From Marinobacterium lutimaris (lineage in GTDB: Bacteria > Pseudomonadota > Gammaproteobacteria > Pseudomonadales > Balneatricaceae), in contig NZ_FNVQ01000003.1 of NCBI RefSeq assembly GCF_900108065.1, forward strand, positions 372,001-436,000: a stretch of 64,000 bases of DNA, written 5' to 3'. Below the pieces are notes generated by a model, which ran no database searches, had not been told where the DNA came from, and was given only the letters and a program-made list of their open reading frames with translations. Below are positions 8,893-17,257 of the stretch, piece by piece. The position numbers were made by a program, and so were the translations under genes. The first letter of the stretch is position 1. Every line of letters starts with the position of its first letter.

Positions 8893-9339
8893 TTAGAGCT
8901 CGATAACGTTACGCCGGGTGCCGAAAGGGGCATCCGGCGTTAATGAATCACCGGGCGGAATACCGATATCCGGCTCCATCAGATGACCGCAGTCCTGGCT
9001 GCGTTTGCAGCCCGCGTTGTACTCATCCTGCATGATCTGAGCAAACACCAGATCCTCACCCGCTATACGGACCCCATCGACCGGCGAAACCACCACCTCG
9101 TGCACTGGCGGCGGAGGGGAAGGAGCCACCACCGTAACCGGCGGCAAAGGCCTGTCCGGTCCCCGTGTTACCACAGCATATTCAATCTCCGAGGCATAGC
9201 GCTCAGCGATCTGCTTACTGGGCTCGGCGGCCAATAGCGGCGCGCAGACAAACGCCAGCAGCAGAGCCGCAACCGTGCCGGCCCTGCCCGCCTTGCGACG
9301 TCTGAGATCAGTATTCAAGCGGGTAGATCGACTCGGCAT
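8893..9339 (-). CDS. Secreted proline-rich hypothetical protein
   Basis: A 148-residue protein with a basic N-terminus and a hydrophobic signal segment (about 21-37, AALLLAFVCAPLLAA). A Pro/Val-rich linker (PPVTVVAPSPPPPVHEVVV) and a short C-terminal part with two cysteines (CKRSQDC) follow, perhaps forming a disulfide after export. I do not recognise a family. The start overlaps the 3' end of sbcB by 32 bp on the same strand, so it probably shares the sbcB transcript and is translationally coupled to it. A start further inside is possible. It converges with ptrA, whose stop is 35 bp away. Confidence 0.6.
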   Translation of the reverse strand: MPSRSTRLNTDLRRRKAGRAGTVAALLLAFVCAPLLAAEPSKQIAERYASEIEYAVVTRGPDRPLPPVTVVAPSPPPPVHEVVVSPVDGVRIAGEDLVFAQIMQDEYNAGCKRSQDCGHLMEPDIGIPPGDSLTPDAPFGTRRNVIEL

Positions 9340-10759
9340 AGAACGCCAGCTCTTCCAGAATAAGTTTGTCCCGATCTGAAATAGTCGGCTGCTGCGCCAG
9401 TTTGTTTAGCTCTTCATAGAAGCGCGGAATCGTCAGGTAGCCGTTGTTGTTTTCGTTCAACAGCTTATGCGAGCGATACTCCTCCCAGCGCTGGTGTTCA
9501 TCCTCGCGCATCGCTTCGGGGAAGTTACGCGCCTTGTAGCGCAGCAGCATCTCTTCAAGGCGAGGATCCTGGAACGGCGGCTCCATCAGCGCCAGCTCTT
9601 CCGGCGCGGCGTTACGCACCTGCTCCATCAGCACGCGGTCGGAATCGCCGAAGAAACCACCGGAGTAAAGCATATGATCTGGATCGCCATCGGACGGCGG
9701 GTGCTCGTCGGTATAGAGGGCAATCAGTTTTTCCAGCAGCCCCGGTTCAGCCCTCAGCATCGCCAGGTGACGTCGACAGGTATCGCCATCGATATTGAGC
9801 CGCGCCGCCTCTTCAGCGTTCAGCATGCCGGCCGGTGCAACGATCGGGCAGCGGTTGGTATGTAGCAGCTTCAGCGCGATCTGCGGTGCATCGGCGGGAC
9901 GCTCATCATGGCGGGTATAAAGCAGTTCGCGGATCTGTTCTACGCTGAGCTCAAACAGCGGCGTCGGATCTACGCGAAGGTCCCATACGGCTGCCGCGTT
10001 GCGGTTCACCGGGTGCCAGGTCAGTGGCGCAACAATCGCCGCATTACCCCACTCTACCGGGTATTTAGAAGAAACGTGCAGCACCGGTTTCATCGCTGGC
10101 ACATCGAGCTTCGACTGAATAGCGCGTTTGCCGCGATTGTTGAGCACATAGTCAAACAGCTTCGGCTGCCGCTCCCTGACCAGCTTGGCCACGGCGATGG
10201 TCGCGTATACATCGGACAGCGCATCGTGCGCCTGTTCATGGGCCAGACCATTAGCCTTGCTGAGATCCTCAAGCCGAAGACTCGGGGTGCCGTCTTCATA
10301 GGTGGGCCACTCGATGCCTTCTGGCCTTAGCGCACGGGTCAGGCGCAGCATATCGATAATGTCCCAGCGTGAGCAGCCGTTCTGCCACTCCCGCGCGTAC
10401 GGATCATAGAAGTTACGATAGAGAGTGTTGCGGGTCACTTCGTCATCGAAGCGGATGGAGTTATAGCCCACCGCACAGGTACCCGGACGGGCCAGCTGCT
10501 CATGAATCTGACGGATAAACTCAGCCTCGCAGACACCCTCAGCCAGCGCCTGCTGCGGCGTGATGCCGGTGACAAGACAAGCCTGGGGATGCGGCAGAAT
10601 ATCCTCGGAGGGGATGGCGAAGACCACCAGCGGTTCTTCGATGATATTGAAGTCGGCGTCGGTGCGTACTCCGGCGAACTGCACGGGCCTGTCCCGCGCC
10701 GGATCGGTGCCGAAAGTTTCGTAGTCGTGCCAGAAGAATGTGTCTTGAGCCTTAGCCAT
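9308..10759 (-). CDS. sbcB: Exodeoxyribonuclease I
   Basis: A 483-residue 3'-to-5' single-strand DNA exonuclease. The DEDDh exonuclease domain shows FWHDYETFG (DxE motif), GYNSIRFDDEVTRN and the HDALSDVYAT motif. The exonuclease I SH3-like and C-terminal regions follow, with conserved HVSSKYP, ARNFPE and RWEEYR. It is close in length to the E. coli enzyme (475). I chose the internal ATG at 10759 (MAKAQDTFFWHDYET) over the ORF-maximal start at 10798, which would overlap the promoter of the divergent YchJ gene. It acts in mismatch repair and recombination, and interacts with SSB in known homologues. Confidence 0.94.
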   Translation of the reverse strand: MAKAQDTFFWHDYETFGTDPARDRPVQFAGVRTDADFNIIEEPLVVFAIPSEDILPHPQACLVTGITPQQALAEGVCEAEFIRQIHEQLARPGTCAVGYNSIRFDDEVTRNTLYRNFYDPYAREWQNGCSRWDIIDMLRLTRALRPEGIEWPTYEDGTPSLRLEDLSKANGLAHEQAHDALSDVYATIAVAKLVRERQPKLFDYVLNNRGKRAIQSKLDVPAMKPVLHVSSKYPVEWGNAAIVAPLTWHPVNRNAAAVWDLRVDPTPLFELSVEQIRELLYTRHDERPADAPQIALKLLHTNRCPIVAPAGMLNAEEAARLNIDGDTCRRHLAMLRAEPGLLEKLIALYTDEHPPSDGDPDHMLYSGGFFGDSDRVLMEQVRNAAPEELALMEPPFQDPRLEEMLLRYKARNFPEAMREDEHQRWEEYRSHKLLNENNNGYLTIPRFYEELNKLAQQPTISDRDKLILEELAFYAESIYPLEY

Positions 10760-10784
10760 TGCGGGTCCGTTCGGTTCCGTCGTG

Positions 10785-10790
10785 TATAAT
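10785..10790 (+). promoter_or_regulatory. Probable -10 element (TATAAT) for the YchJ gene
   Basis: A perfect TATAAT lies 35 bp before the ychJ start in the divergent sbcB/ychJ spacer. No good -35 is visible at the usual distance, so strength and activator need are unclear. Confidence 0.4.
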
Positions 10791-10825
10791 CGGTGCATAC
10801 ACTAACATTGAAAGGGTTCTCTGGC

Positions 10826-11254
10826 ATGTTCCACGATCAGTTAAGCAGCGACGCAGCCTGCCCCTGCGGCTCCGGCAAATCTTTCGCCGACTGCTGCGGC
10901 CCCGCTCTCAGCGGCACCACGCCAGCCCCCACCGCGGAAGCACTGATGCGCTCGCGTTACTGCGCCTTTGCCATCGGCGCCGTGGATTATCTGCTGGACA
11001 CCGTAGCGCCGGAAAAACGCCAGGAGGGCGATGCCGAGCTACTGACTGAACAAACCCAGGTCACCACATGGACTGGTCTGAACATTCTCTCCACCCGTAT
11101 GGGCAAGGAAAGTGACGATCTGGGAGAAGTCAGTTTCGAAGCTCGATTCCAGTCAGGCCCCAGCAAAGGCGTTCTGCGCGAACACTCTCGGTTCCGCCGC
11201 GAAGCCGGTCTCTGGGTCTACGTCGACGGTGATGTAGAGCTTCTGCCGGGCTAA
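10826..11254 (+). CDS. YchJ-family SEC-C protein
   Basis: A 142-residue protein with an N-terminal SEC-C zinc motif CPCGSGKSFADCCG, followed by a YchJ/UPF0225 domain (EALMRSRYCAFAIGAVDYLLDT ... REHSRFRREAGLWVYVDGD). The start was placed at the ATG at 10826 because AAAGGG lies about nine bases ahead and the family begins just before its Cys motif. The SEC-C motif is the same zinc knuckle found at the C-terminus of SecA. The function of YchJ proteins is not established. The gene is divergent from sbcB and stands 281 bp before the DUF349 gene. Confidence 0.85.
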   Translation: MFHDQLSSDAACPCGSGKSFADCCGPALSGTTPAPTAEALMRSRYCAFAIGAVDYLLDTVAPEKRQEGDAELLTEQTQVTTWTGLNILSTRMGKESDDLGEVSFEARFQSGPSKGVLREHSRFRREAGLWVYVDGDVELLPG

Positions 11255-11535
11255 GAAAGCGAAGAAAAAGTCCAGGCTGATTGATGGGAGTTCCGGTCAG
11301 GGCTCCCGGATTTCGGCGCTCATCTCGGACATATTTTTCAGCTCTGTCAAGGCTTTTCCTGCGTTGTACTAGGCCGTTAGAATAGGTGCCCGCTCCTGTG
11401 GACGCCCTTTTTAGCGACCAATACTGCGGGCCCGTCGGTCGGTGCCAGAGATAGGTTCCGACCGGGTCCCGGATCTTCATTAGAGCCGGATACACGATTA
11501 AAGAGCCGAGCCTCTGCGCCGGTTTGTGGTGATTG
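11255..11535 (+). other. Intergenic region and probable structured leader of the DUF349 gene
   Basis: This 281-bp gap has no gene. A possible -10 TAGAAT lies near 11380. Downstream, 11428-11470 can fold into a bulged stem in which GGTCGG (11437-11442) pairs with CCGACC (11458-11463), and flanking CCC/GGG and GGG/CCC pairs extend it. A second inverted pair, GGGAG / CTCCC, lies near 11286-11309. No known riboswitch class is recognised. Confidence 0.35.
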
Positions 11536-14133
11536 ATGTTTGCGAATCTGTTTAAACCTAAATGGCGGCACCCAAGCCCCGATGTCCGCGCCCGTGCCGT
11601 TAACCGGCTGGACTCGGACCGCCCCGCTCACTCCGACATCCTGCGCAGTCTGTTGCTGGATGATCGCAGCAGCGAGGTACGCCGGGCCGCTATTGAACGT
11701 GTCACTGATACCGCGCTGCTGATCCAGGCACTGACGGCGGAACAGGACGCGGAGATTCGCCACCTCGCCGCCAATGCGATCGCTGCCCAACTCTCATCAC
11801 GCTCCATGAACGAGCAGCTGGAGTGGGCACTTAAGCTTCCCACAGACAGCACACGCGTCGAGCTGGTGCTGGCCGATATTTCATCCACTCTGCGCAGCCA
11901 CATTATTGACCTGGTCGAGGAACAGCAGTTCCTGATCCTGATCGCGCTGAAAGGCCCCACCGCCCAGACTCGACGTGAAGCGGCGCTGCGCGTATCAGGC
12001 CCGGAACATCTCGAGACCCTGGCCAGAGATAGCCGGGGTAGCGACAAGGCGGTTCATCGCATTGCCCGGGACGCGATCCAGGCGTTGCGTGAGCAGGAAA
12101 AAGAGCAGGCGCAGATAGCAATCCGCCGTGAGGAGCTGCTTGCTTCGCTGGATACTCTGGTGAATGGCCAGGACCAGCAGCTGTTCCAGGCCCGTTTCGA
12201 TGTGCTGATTCGCGACTGGAGCCAGCTCCCGGAAGCTTCGCAGCAACAGAATGACCACTACCTGGTGCTCAAGGCCCAGGCGGAACAGGTCATCGCCGAG
12301 CAGGCCGCACGCAAGGCGGCCGCCGAAGCCGCTGAGCAGGCCCGGATCCTGCATGCAGAGCAGGCTCAGGCTCTGGATACCGAACTGGCCGCTCTGTGCC
12401 TGCGTAGCGCTGACGCCACTGCACTCCTGCCTGAACTGAATGAACTGCTGCAGCGAGCCGAGCAGTACCGCAACGAAGGCGACGTTGAGACACAGCTTGC
12501 CGAGCGCGTCGCAACAGCAGCGAAGCTACTTGAGGCCATTAGCCAGCTTGCCGAATTAGAGCCGCACATCCAGCAACAGCTCGAAACGCCGGCAGACGGC
12601 AACGGCACTGACATTGCCCTGGCCGGTTATCTTTCCCGCATCGACTGGCCCACCTCCTGCCCACAGCCTGCCCTGCTGAACCGTGCACAGCAGATACTGA
12701 ACGAGGCTCGTCAGGCCAAGCGGGAACAGAAAGAACAGATCAGCGAACTCTGTACCCGTCTGGAGAAAACCCTCGACCAGCTCGAACAGGCGATAGAACA
12801 GGGTGAAATCCGTAACGCCCTGAAACAACGCGAGCGCGCCGAGCAACAGGCACAGGCAGTCTCAACGCAGCTGCCCGATGCTCTGGAACAACGCCTCAAG
12901 GTGCTGACGGCCCAGCTTCAGGAGATCAAGGACTGGCAGGGTTTTGCCGTCAACGGCAAAAAAGAAGCACTGTGCGAACAGATGGAAGCGCTGATCGGCT
13001 CCGCACTGGAACCTCAGCCGCTGGCAGACCGCATCCGCGCGCTGCAGAAAGAGTGGAAAGCACTCGACTCGAACTCTGCCGTGCATTCGCAGAAGCTCTG
13101 GCAGCGTTTCCGCACCGCAGCGGAAACCGCATACGCCCCCTGTGAAAGCCACTTCGCCTCACAGAAAGAGAAACGCCTGCAAAATCTCACCCAGCGCGAA
13201 GAGATCTGCCGCCAGCTCGAAACCCTGTTTGAGTCCGTAAACTGGGACGAAGCTGAATGGCCCGCGATTGAACGGATCTGCCACACCGCCAAGCGCGAGT
13301 GGAAGCAGTTTTCGCCGGTAGACCGGGCTCCCGGCAAGGTGCTGCAGCAGCGTTTCAACCAGTTGATCCGTGAGCTTGATAACCGCCTGCGCACCTGGCA
13401 TCAACAGTGCGCAAATACCAAGCAGTCACTGGTGGACAGCGCCGCGGCCCTGACCGAGTGGGAAGATGTTTCAGCGGCAGCGGCGGAGGCCAAGGCGCTG
13501 CAGCAACAGTGGAAGCAGACGGGGCCGGCATTTCGCACCGAAGAGCGCGCGCTCTGGCAGGCGTTCCGAGAGCATTGTGACGCTATCTTTGCACGCCTGA
13601 AAAGCACAGGCAGCAGCGGCGATCCAATCAGTGTCGAACAGACCACGCCACCGCTTAAAGCCGAGGCTATGTCGCGTCTTGAGTCCTGCGCCGAGCTGCT
13701 CGACAAGGCCGAAAAAGCGATCCTTGATGGCAATAGCGGCATCGTCGACAAACTGCTTTCAGCGATCAGTGATTCACTCTCACAGGTGCCGGAGCAATGG
13801 AAGCTGGCGATGAGTCAGCGTGTCGATGCGGTTGCATCTCTGCTCTCTTCGCCGGACGCTCTCGAGGCGCGCCTTGCCGATAGCGAAAGCGAGCTGCGTG
13901 AACTCTGCATCCGCCTGGAGATCCTGCTCAGCCAGCCTTCACCGGATGAGGATCAGGCTCAGCGCATGGAATACCAGATGCTGCGCCTGCAGCAGGCGAT
14001 CGACGAGCAGAGCCGCAACCCCTCCAGCGCCGATGTCACCGAACTCGAACTGCTGTGGCACTGCGTTGCATTCAACCGCGTATTCCCGCAGCTTTCACGG
14101 CGCTTTAACCAGCTGAAACAGCGCACGGTATAA
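11536..14133 (+). CDS. DUF349-domain protein with HEAT-like N-terminus
   Basis: An 865-residue cytoplasmic protein. The first ~170 residues resemble HEAT-type helical repeats (SPDVRARAVNRL, DRSSEVRRAAIERV, EIRHLAANAIAA). Long coiled-coil stretches follow, rich in Glu, Gln and Ala, with repeated DUF349 units recognisable by motifs such as LQKEWKAL, AKREWKQF and LQQQWKQTGP. Proteins of this kind are conserved in Pseudomonas and relatives, but I know of no defined role. The start is the ATG at 11536 rather than the TTG immediately before it. Leu, Gln and Glu richness and lack of signal peptide point to a soluble scaffold. It converges closely (17 bp) with the DJ-1 gene. Confidence 0.78.
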   Translation: MFANLFKPKWRHPSPDVRARAVNRLDSDRPAHSDILRSLLLDDRSSEVRRAAIERVTDTALLIQALTAEQDAEIRHLAANAIAAQLSSRSMNEQLEWALKLPTDSTRVELVLADISSTLRSHIIDLVEEQQFLILIALKGPTAQTRREAALRVSGPEHLETLARDSRGSDKAVHRIARDAIQALREQEKEQAQIAIRREELLASLDTLVNGQDQQLFQARFDVLIRDWSQLPEASQQQNDHYLVLKAQAEQVIAEQAARKAAAEAAEQARILHAEQAQALDTELAALCLRSADATALLPELNELLQRAEQYRNEGDVETQLAERVATAAKLLEAISQLAELEPHIQQQLETPADGNGTDIALAGYLSRIDWPTSCPQPALLNRAQQILNEARQAKREQKEQISELCTRLEKTLDQLEQAIEQGEIRNALKQRERAEQQAQAVSTQLPDALEQRLKVLTAQLQEIKDWQGFAVNGKKEALCEQMEALIGSALEPQPLADRIRALQKEWKALDSNSAVHSQKLWQRFRTAAETAYAPCESHFASQKEKRLQNLTQREEICRQLETLFESVNWDEAEWPAIERICHTAKREWKQFSPVDRAPGKVLQQRFNQLIRELDNRLRTWHQQCANTKQSLVDSAAALTEWEDVSAAAAEAKALQQQWKQTGPAFRTEERALWQAFREHCDAIFARLKSTGSSGDPISVEQTTPPLKAEAMSRLESCAELLDKAEKAILDGNSGIVDKLLSAISDSLSQVPEQWKLAMSQRVDAVASLLSSPDALEARLADSESELRELCIRLEILLSQPSPDEDQAQRMEYQMLRLQQAIDEQSRNPSSADVTELELLWHCVAFNRVFPQLSRRFNQLKQRTV

Positions 14134-14150
14134 GGCTTCAAAACCTTCGA

Positions 14151-14750
14151 TCAGGCGAGATAGGGCAGAATATTGCGTATCGCCTGATCGACGTACACCT
14201 CCTTCTCCCCCACCGGTGCCACATAGTGGATAGCGCTTTTGGCTGCTTCCACCCCTTCTGACCGGGCGATCACCCAAGCCGCCAGGTAGCTCGAGGCAAG
14301 ACAACCTCCTGCGGTCGCCAGATTTCCGCTGGCGAAAAACGGCTGCTCCAGCACTTCAACACCTTTTTCTTCAACCCAGGGGCGCGTCGTCAGATCCGTG
14401 CAGGCCGGCAAGTTATCCAGTAAACCGAGACTCTCCAGCACCAGCGCGCCGGAGCACTGGGCACCGATAAGCTGACGCTGGTGGTCAAGTTTAAGCTGCT
14501 CCATCAACGCCACATCCGCAGCAACCTCTCGGGTTTTCATCCCGCTGCCGACCAGCACCGCATCGGCAGCGTTGGCCTGCTCGAGTGATATATGCGACTC
14601 GATCACTACGCCATTCATCGACTCTACTCGTGGTTTCGGACTCGCGATCGACACCTGCCAGCCCGGCCTCCTGATTCGGTTAAGCACGCCGAGGGCGATG
14701 AGAGAGTCGAGTTCATTGAAGCCATCAAAAGTCAGAATAGCGATATGCAT
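14151..14750 (-). CDS. DJ-1/PfpI-family protein
   Basis: A 199-residue class-I glutamine-amidotransferase-like protein. The nucleophile elbow GAQCSGALVLES carries the conserved cysteine, an N-terminal acidic LTFDGFNELDSL segment matches the family, and a late AGGCLASSYLAAWV follows. DJ-1/PfpI members act as chaperones, glyoxalases, isonitrile hydratases or regulators, and the sequence does not decide which. An ATG at 14750 is preferred; a GTG three codons upstream would also work. It is divergent from a MocR-type regulator across a spacer with a perfect palindrome, so it is likely that regulator's target. Confidence 0.85.
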   Translation of the reverse strand: MHIAILTFDGFNELDSLIALGVLNRIRRPGWQVSIASPKPRVESMNGVVIESHISLEQANAADAVLVGSGMKTREVAADVALMEQLKLDHQRQLIGAQCSGALVLESLGLLDNLPACTDLTTRPWVEEKGVEVLEQPFFASGNLATAGGCLASSYLAAWVIARSEGVEAAKSAIHYVAPVGEKEVYVDQAIRNILPYLA

Positions 14751-14804
14751 CTTATCCACTTGCTCAAGTTGTATTAGCGAGCAGGCAGTCTATTTCTTAA
14801 TATG

Positions 14805-14826
14805 ATGACAATATAAAAATTGTCAT
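14805..14826. promoter_or_regulatory. Perfect palindrome, probable operator in divergent spacer
   Basis: ATGACAAT and ATTGTCAT are perfect 8-bp inverted arms separated by ATAAAA. The site sits between the divergent DJ-1 gene and the MocR-type regulator and touches the first possible start of the latter. This suggests binding by the GntR-type head of that regulator and self-repression. Confidence 0.55.
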
Positions 14827-14839
14827 GGATATATTTCAT

Positions 14840-16201
14840 ATGCCGCGAGCGCGATACAAGCAGCTGGTCGATAAATTGAGCGCCGACATCCGCTCCGGCG
14901 ACTTACCTCCGGGAACACGTTTACCCACCCATCGACAACTATCGGAAGTTGAGGGCGTCGCTCTTGTTACCGCATCCAGGGTCTATGCGGAGCTGGAGAA
15001 AATGGGGCTTGTCAGTGGCGAAGCGGGCCGCGGCACCTTTGTCCGCGAAACAAGACTACCTCCGGGCCAGGGAATCGATCAGCACCCGGTCCCCGGCGGC
15101 ACCCTGGATCTGAACTTCAACTCGCCATCGATCGACGGGCAAAGCCAGCTGCTACGCGAGGCTCTTCGACAGCTTTCGGTGTCTGGCGAGCTGGAGCCGC
15201 TGCTCCACTACCAGCCCCATGCCGGGCGCCAACATGAGCGCAGTATCATTGCAGCACACCTGAAAAATAGAGGTCTCGATGTCAGCGAGAACCAGGTGTT
15301 ATTCACCAGCGGTGCTCAACACGGGCTGGCGATCACCGTCCTGGCATTGCTCAACCCCGGTGATATCGTCGCCGTAGACAGCCTTATCTATCCGGGATTT
15401 AAAACGGTGGCTGAGGTCGGTCGTCTGGAACTTGTCCCCATCCCCTGCACTGATGCAGGACCTGATCTGAACGCCCTTAAACAGCTCTGCCAACAGCGCA
15501 ACCTGAAAGCGGTTTACACCCAGCCGACACTGCACAACCCTCTGGGCTGGGTGCTAAGCCTTGAACAGCGCGAAGCTCTTGTGGCCATCGCCAGAGAACA
15601 GGACCTTCTCCTGATCGAAGATGCGGCCTACGCCTTCCATGCAGACAATCCACCGCCACCGATCAGCAGCCTTGCCCCCGAACGAAGCGTTTACGTTTCC
15701 GGTGTATCGAAAAGCCTGGCCACAGGCCTGCGCTGCGGCTTTGTAGCAGCCCCCTCCAACTGGATAGGCCGGCTCGAAAGGGCGATCCGCGCCACTACCT
15801 GGAACACGCCGGGGCTGATCACCGCGCTCACCTGTCGCTGGATAGAGGATGGTACCCTGGCCCGTCTGGAAACGCAGAAGCGTGAAGATGCACAGTCACG
15901 CCAGCTGATCGCCAGTAAGATATTTCACGACTGGCGTTATACGGCACATCCCAATGCCTATTTTATCTGGCTGCCACTGCCCAATGAGGTTCGCGCCGAC
16001 CAGGTCTGCGCAAAACTGTTGGAAGCGGGTATTTCGGTGTCATCAGCAGAGCCATTTGCCACCACCGAGCATGTTCCTCACGCCCTGCGTCTGGCGCTCG
16101 GCTCGGTCAAAAAAGAACAGCTCGAAGGCGCACTGCTGAAGGTTAAAGAGGTGATTGAAGACTTTGCCGGCCTTAGGGGCACAGTTCCGCGAAAGCGATA
16201 G
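14840..16201 (+). CDS. MocR-type regulator (GntR head fused to PLP aminotransferase-like domain)
   Basis: A 453-residue protein with an N-terminal winged helix (RYKQLVDKLSADIRSGDLPPG, then LPTHRQLS and TASRVYAELEKMGLV) and a fold-type I aminotransferase-like domain from about residue 90. PLP-binding marks are the Schiff-base lysine in VSGVSKSLATGLRCG, the LLIEDAAYAFH aspartate and TQPTLHNPLG. MocR proteins use PLP adducts as effectors, often for vitamin B6 or amino-acid metabolism. I chose the second ATG (MPRARYK), since the first at 14825 overlaps the palindromic operator. The divergent DJ-1 gene is the likely target. The effector is unknown. Confidence 0.87.
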   Translation: MPRARYKQLVDKLSADIRSGDLPPGTRLPTHRQLSEVEGVALVTASRVYAELEKMGLVSGEAGRGTFVRETRLPPGQGIDQHPVPGGTLDLNFNSPSIDGQSQLLREALRQLSVSGELEPLLHYQPHAGRQHERSIIAAHLKNRGLDVSENQVLFTSGAQHGLAITVLALLNPGDIVAVDSLIYPGFKTVAEVGRLELVPIPCTDAGPDLNALKQLCQQRNLKAVYTQPTLHNPLGWVLSLEQREALVAIAREQDLLLIEDAAYAFHADNPPPPISSLAPERSVYVSGVSKSLATGLRCGFVAAPSNWIGRLERAIRATTWNTPGLITALTCRWIEDGTLARLETQKREDAQSRQLIASKIFHDWRYTAHPNAYFIWLPLPNEVRADQVCAKLLEAGISVSSAEPFATTEHVPHALRLALGSVKKEQLEGALLKVKEVIEDFAGLRGTVPRKR

Positions 16202-16230
16202 CTCAGGACTTTTCTTCTGGCTAACAGGCA

Positions 16231-16265
16231 ATAAAAAACCGGCCGTAATGAGGGCCGGTTTTCTT
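16231..16265. terminator. Bidirectional Rho-independent terminator
   Basis: An 8-bp stem AACCGGCC / GGCCGGTT with an 8-nt loop is flanked by AAAAA on the left and TTTTCTT on the right. It sits between the convergent MocR-type gene and phaB and can serve both. Confidence 0.85.
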
Positions 16266-16287
16266 AAGCTCGTATGCGGCTAGCGCA

Positions 16288-17037
16288 TCAGTGCATGTAC
16301 TGACCGCCGTTGATGGAGAAGTCGGCACCGGTGATGTAGCCCGATTCCTCATCTGCCAGGAAAGCAACAATGCGACCGATCTCTTCCGGAGTACCCAGAC
16401 GACCGACCGGGATGTTGGAAGCGATCTTGTTGAGCACTTCCTGATCGATCTTGGCAACCATGGCAGTCATGATGTAGCCCGGTGATACGGTGTTAACCGT
16501 AACGCCCTTGGAAGCCACTTCCTGCGCCAGCGCCTTGGTAAAGCCATGAATACCGGCTTTGGCCGCAGAGTAGTTACACTGACCGAACTGGCCCTTCTGT
16601 GCGTTGATAGAGGAGATGTTGATGACGCGACCAAAGCCGGCTTCAAGCATCGGGTTAATCGCCAGACGGGTCATGTGGAACATCGAGTCAAGGTTGGCGG
16701 TGAGGACTTCGTCCCACTGCTCCCAGCTCATTTTCTTGAAAGTACCATCACGCGTGATACCGGCGTTGTTCACCAGCACACTGATTTCACCACCGGTCAG
16801 CTCCTTGACCGTCGCTACGCACTGGGCGCAGGACTCGGCGTCGGTAACGTCGCCGTAGGCTACATCGATGGAGTAGCCGTCCTTTTTCTGCTCTTCCTGC
16901 CACGCCTTGGCTTTGTCGTGGTTACCACCACTGTTATAGCCGGCCACCACACGGAAGCCTGCGTCAGCCAGTTTGCGGCAGATTGCCGTACCCAGACCGC
17001 CAGTACCGCCGGTCACCATAGCTACTTTCTGACTCAT
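16288..17037 (-). CDS. phaB: Acetoacetyl-CoA reductase
   Basis: A 249-residue short-chain dehydrogenase/reductase. The cofactor loop TGGTGGLG, the NNAG motif, the catalytic serine in NISSINAQKG and the YSAAK catalytic pair are all present. The region QKGQFGQCNYSAAKAG and the ending YITGADFSINGGQYMH match PhaB enzymes, which reduce acetoacetyl-CoA to (R)-3-hydroxybutyryl-CoA with NADPH for polyhydroxybutyrate synthesis. No phaA or phaC is adjacent, so the gene stands alone here. It has its own promoter and an unusually long leader with a two-tier hairpin. A 3-oxoacyl-ACP reductase is the alternative, but the C-terminus favours PhaB. Confidence 0.88.
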   Translation of the reverse strand: MSQKVAMVTGGTGGLGTAICRKLADAGFRVVAGYNSGGNHDKAKAWQEEQKKDGYSIDVAYGDVTDAESCAQCVATVKELTGGEISVLVNNAGITRDGTFKKMSWEQWDEVLTANLDSMFHMTRLAINPMLEAGFGRVINISSINAQKGQFGQCNYSAAKAGIHGFTKALAQEVASKGVTVNTVSPGYIMTAMVAKIDQEVLNKIASNIPVGRLGTPEEIGRIVAFLADEESGYITGADFSINGGQYMH

Positions 17038-17101
17038 AATATCGCACCCCTCTTTATTTACTTATACGAACCAGTTGAATCCGGTTTTCGAATTTGTAGT
17101 A

Positions 17102-17146
17102 GGGAAGCTGAGAACAAGCCCGGGCCTTTCGGGATAACAGCTTCCC
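17102..17146 (-). other. Two-tier hairpin in the phaB leader
   Basis: A 9-bp perfect outer stem GGGAAGCTG / CAGCTTCCC encloses an inner CCCG / CGGG hairpin. It lies between the predicted phaB promoter and the phaB start, so it should be in the 5' UTR. There is no T-run after it, so it is not a simple terminator. The function is unknown; mRNA stabilisation or a regulatory leader is possible. Confidence 0.45.
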
Positions 17147-17172
17147 CAGGTTTTGTGCGTGTACTTGCTTTG

Positions 17173-17202
17173 ATCTTAGTACGCGCAGGCACTAATAAAC
17201 AA
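17173..17202 (-). promoter_or_regulatory. Predicted sigma-70 promoter of phaB
   Basis: Read on the minus strand, TTGTTT and TAAGAT are 18 bp apart, placing the transcript start about 130 bp before the phaB ATG. An inverted repeat AATAAGT / ACTTATT (17226-17249) lies just upstream of the -35 and could bind a regulator. Confidence 0.5.
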
Positions 17203-17257
17203 CCGTTTATCTGCCGTTAAGGAAGAATAAGTGAGGGGTTTGACTTATTGATGACAC

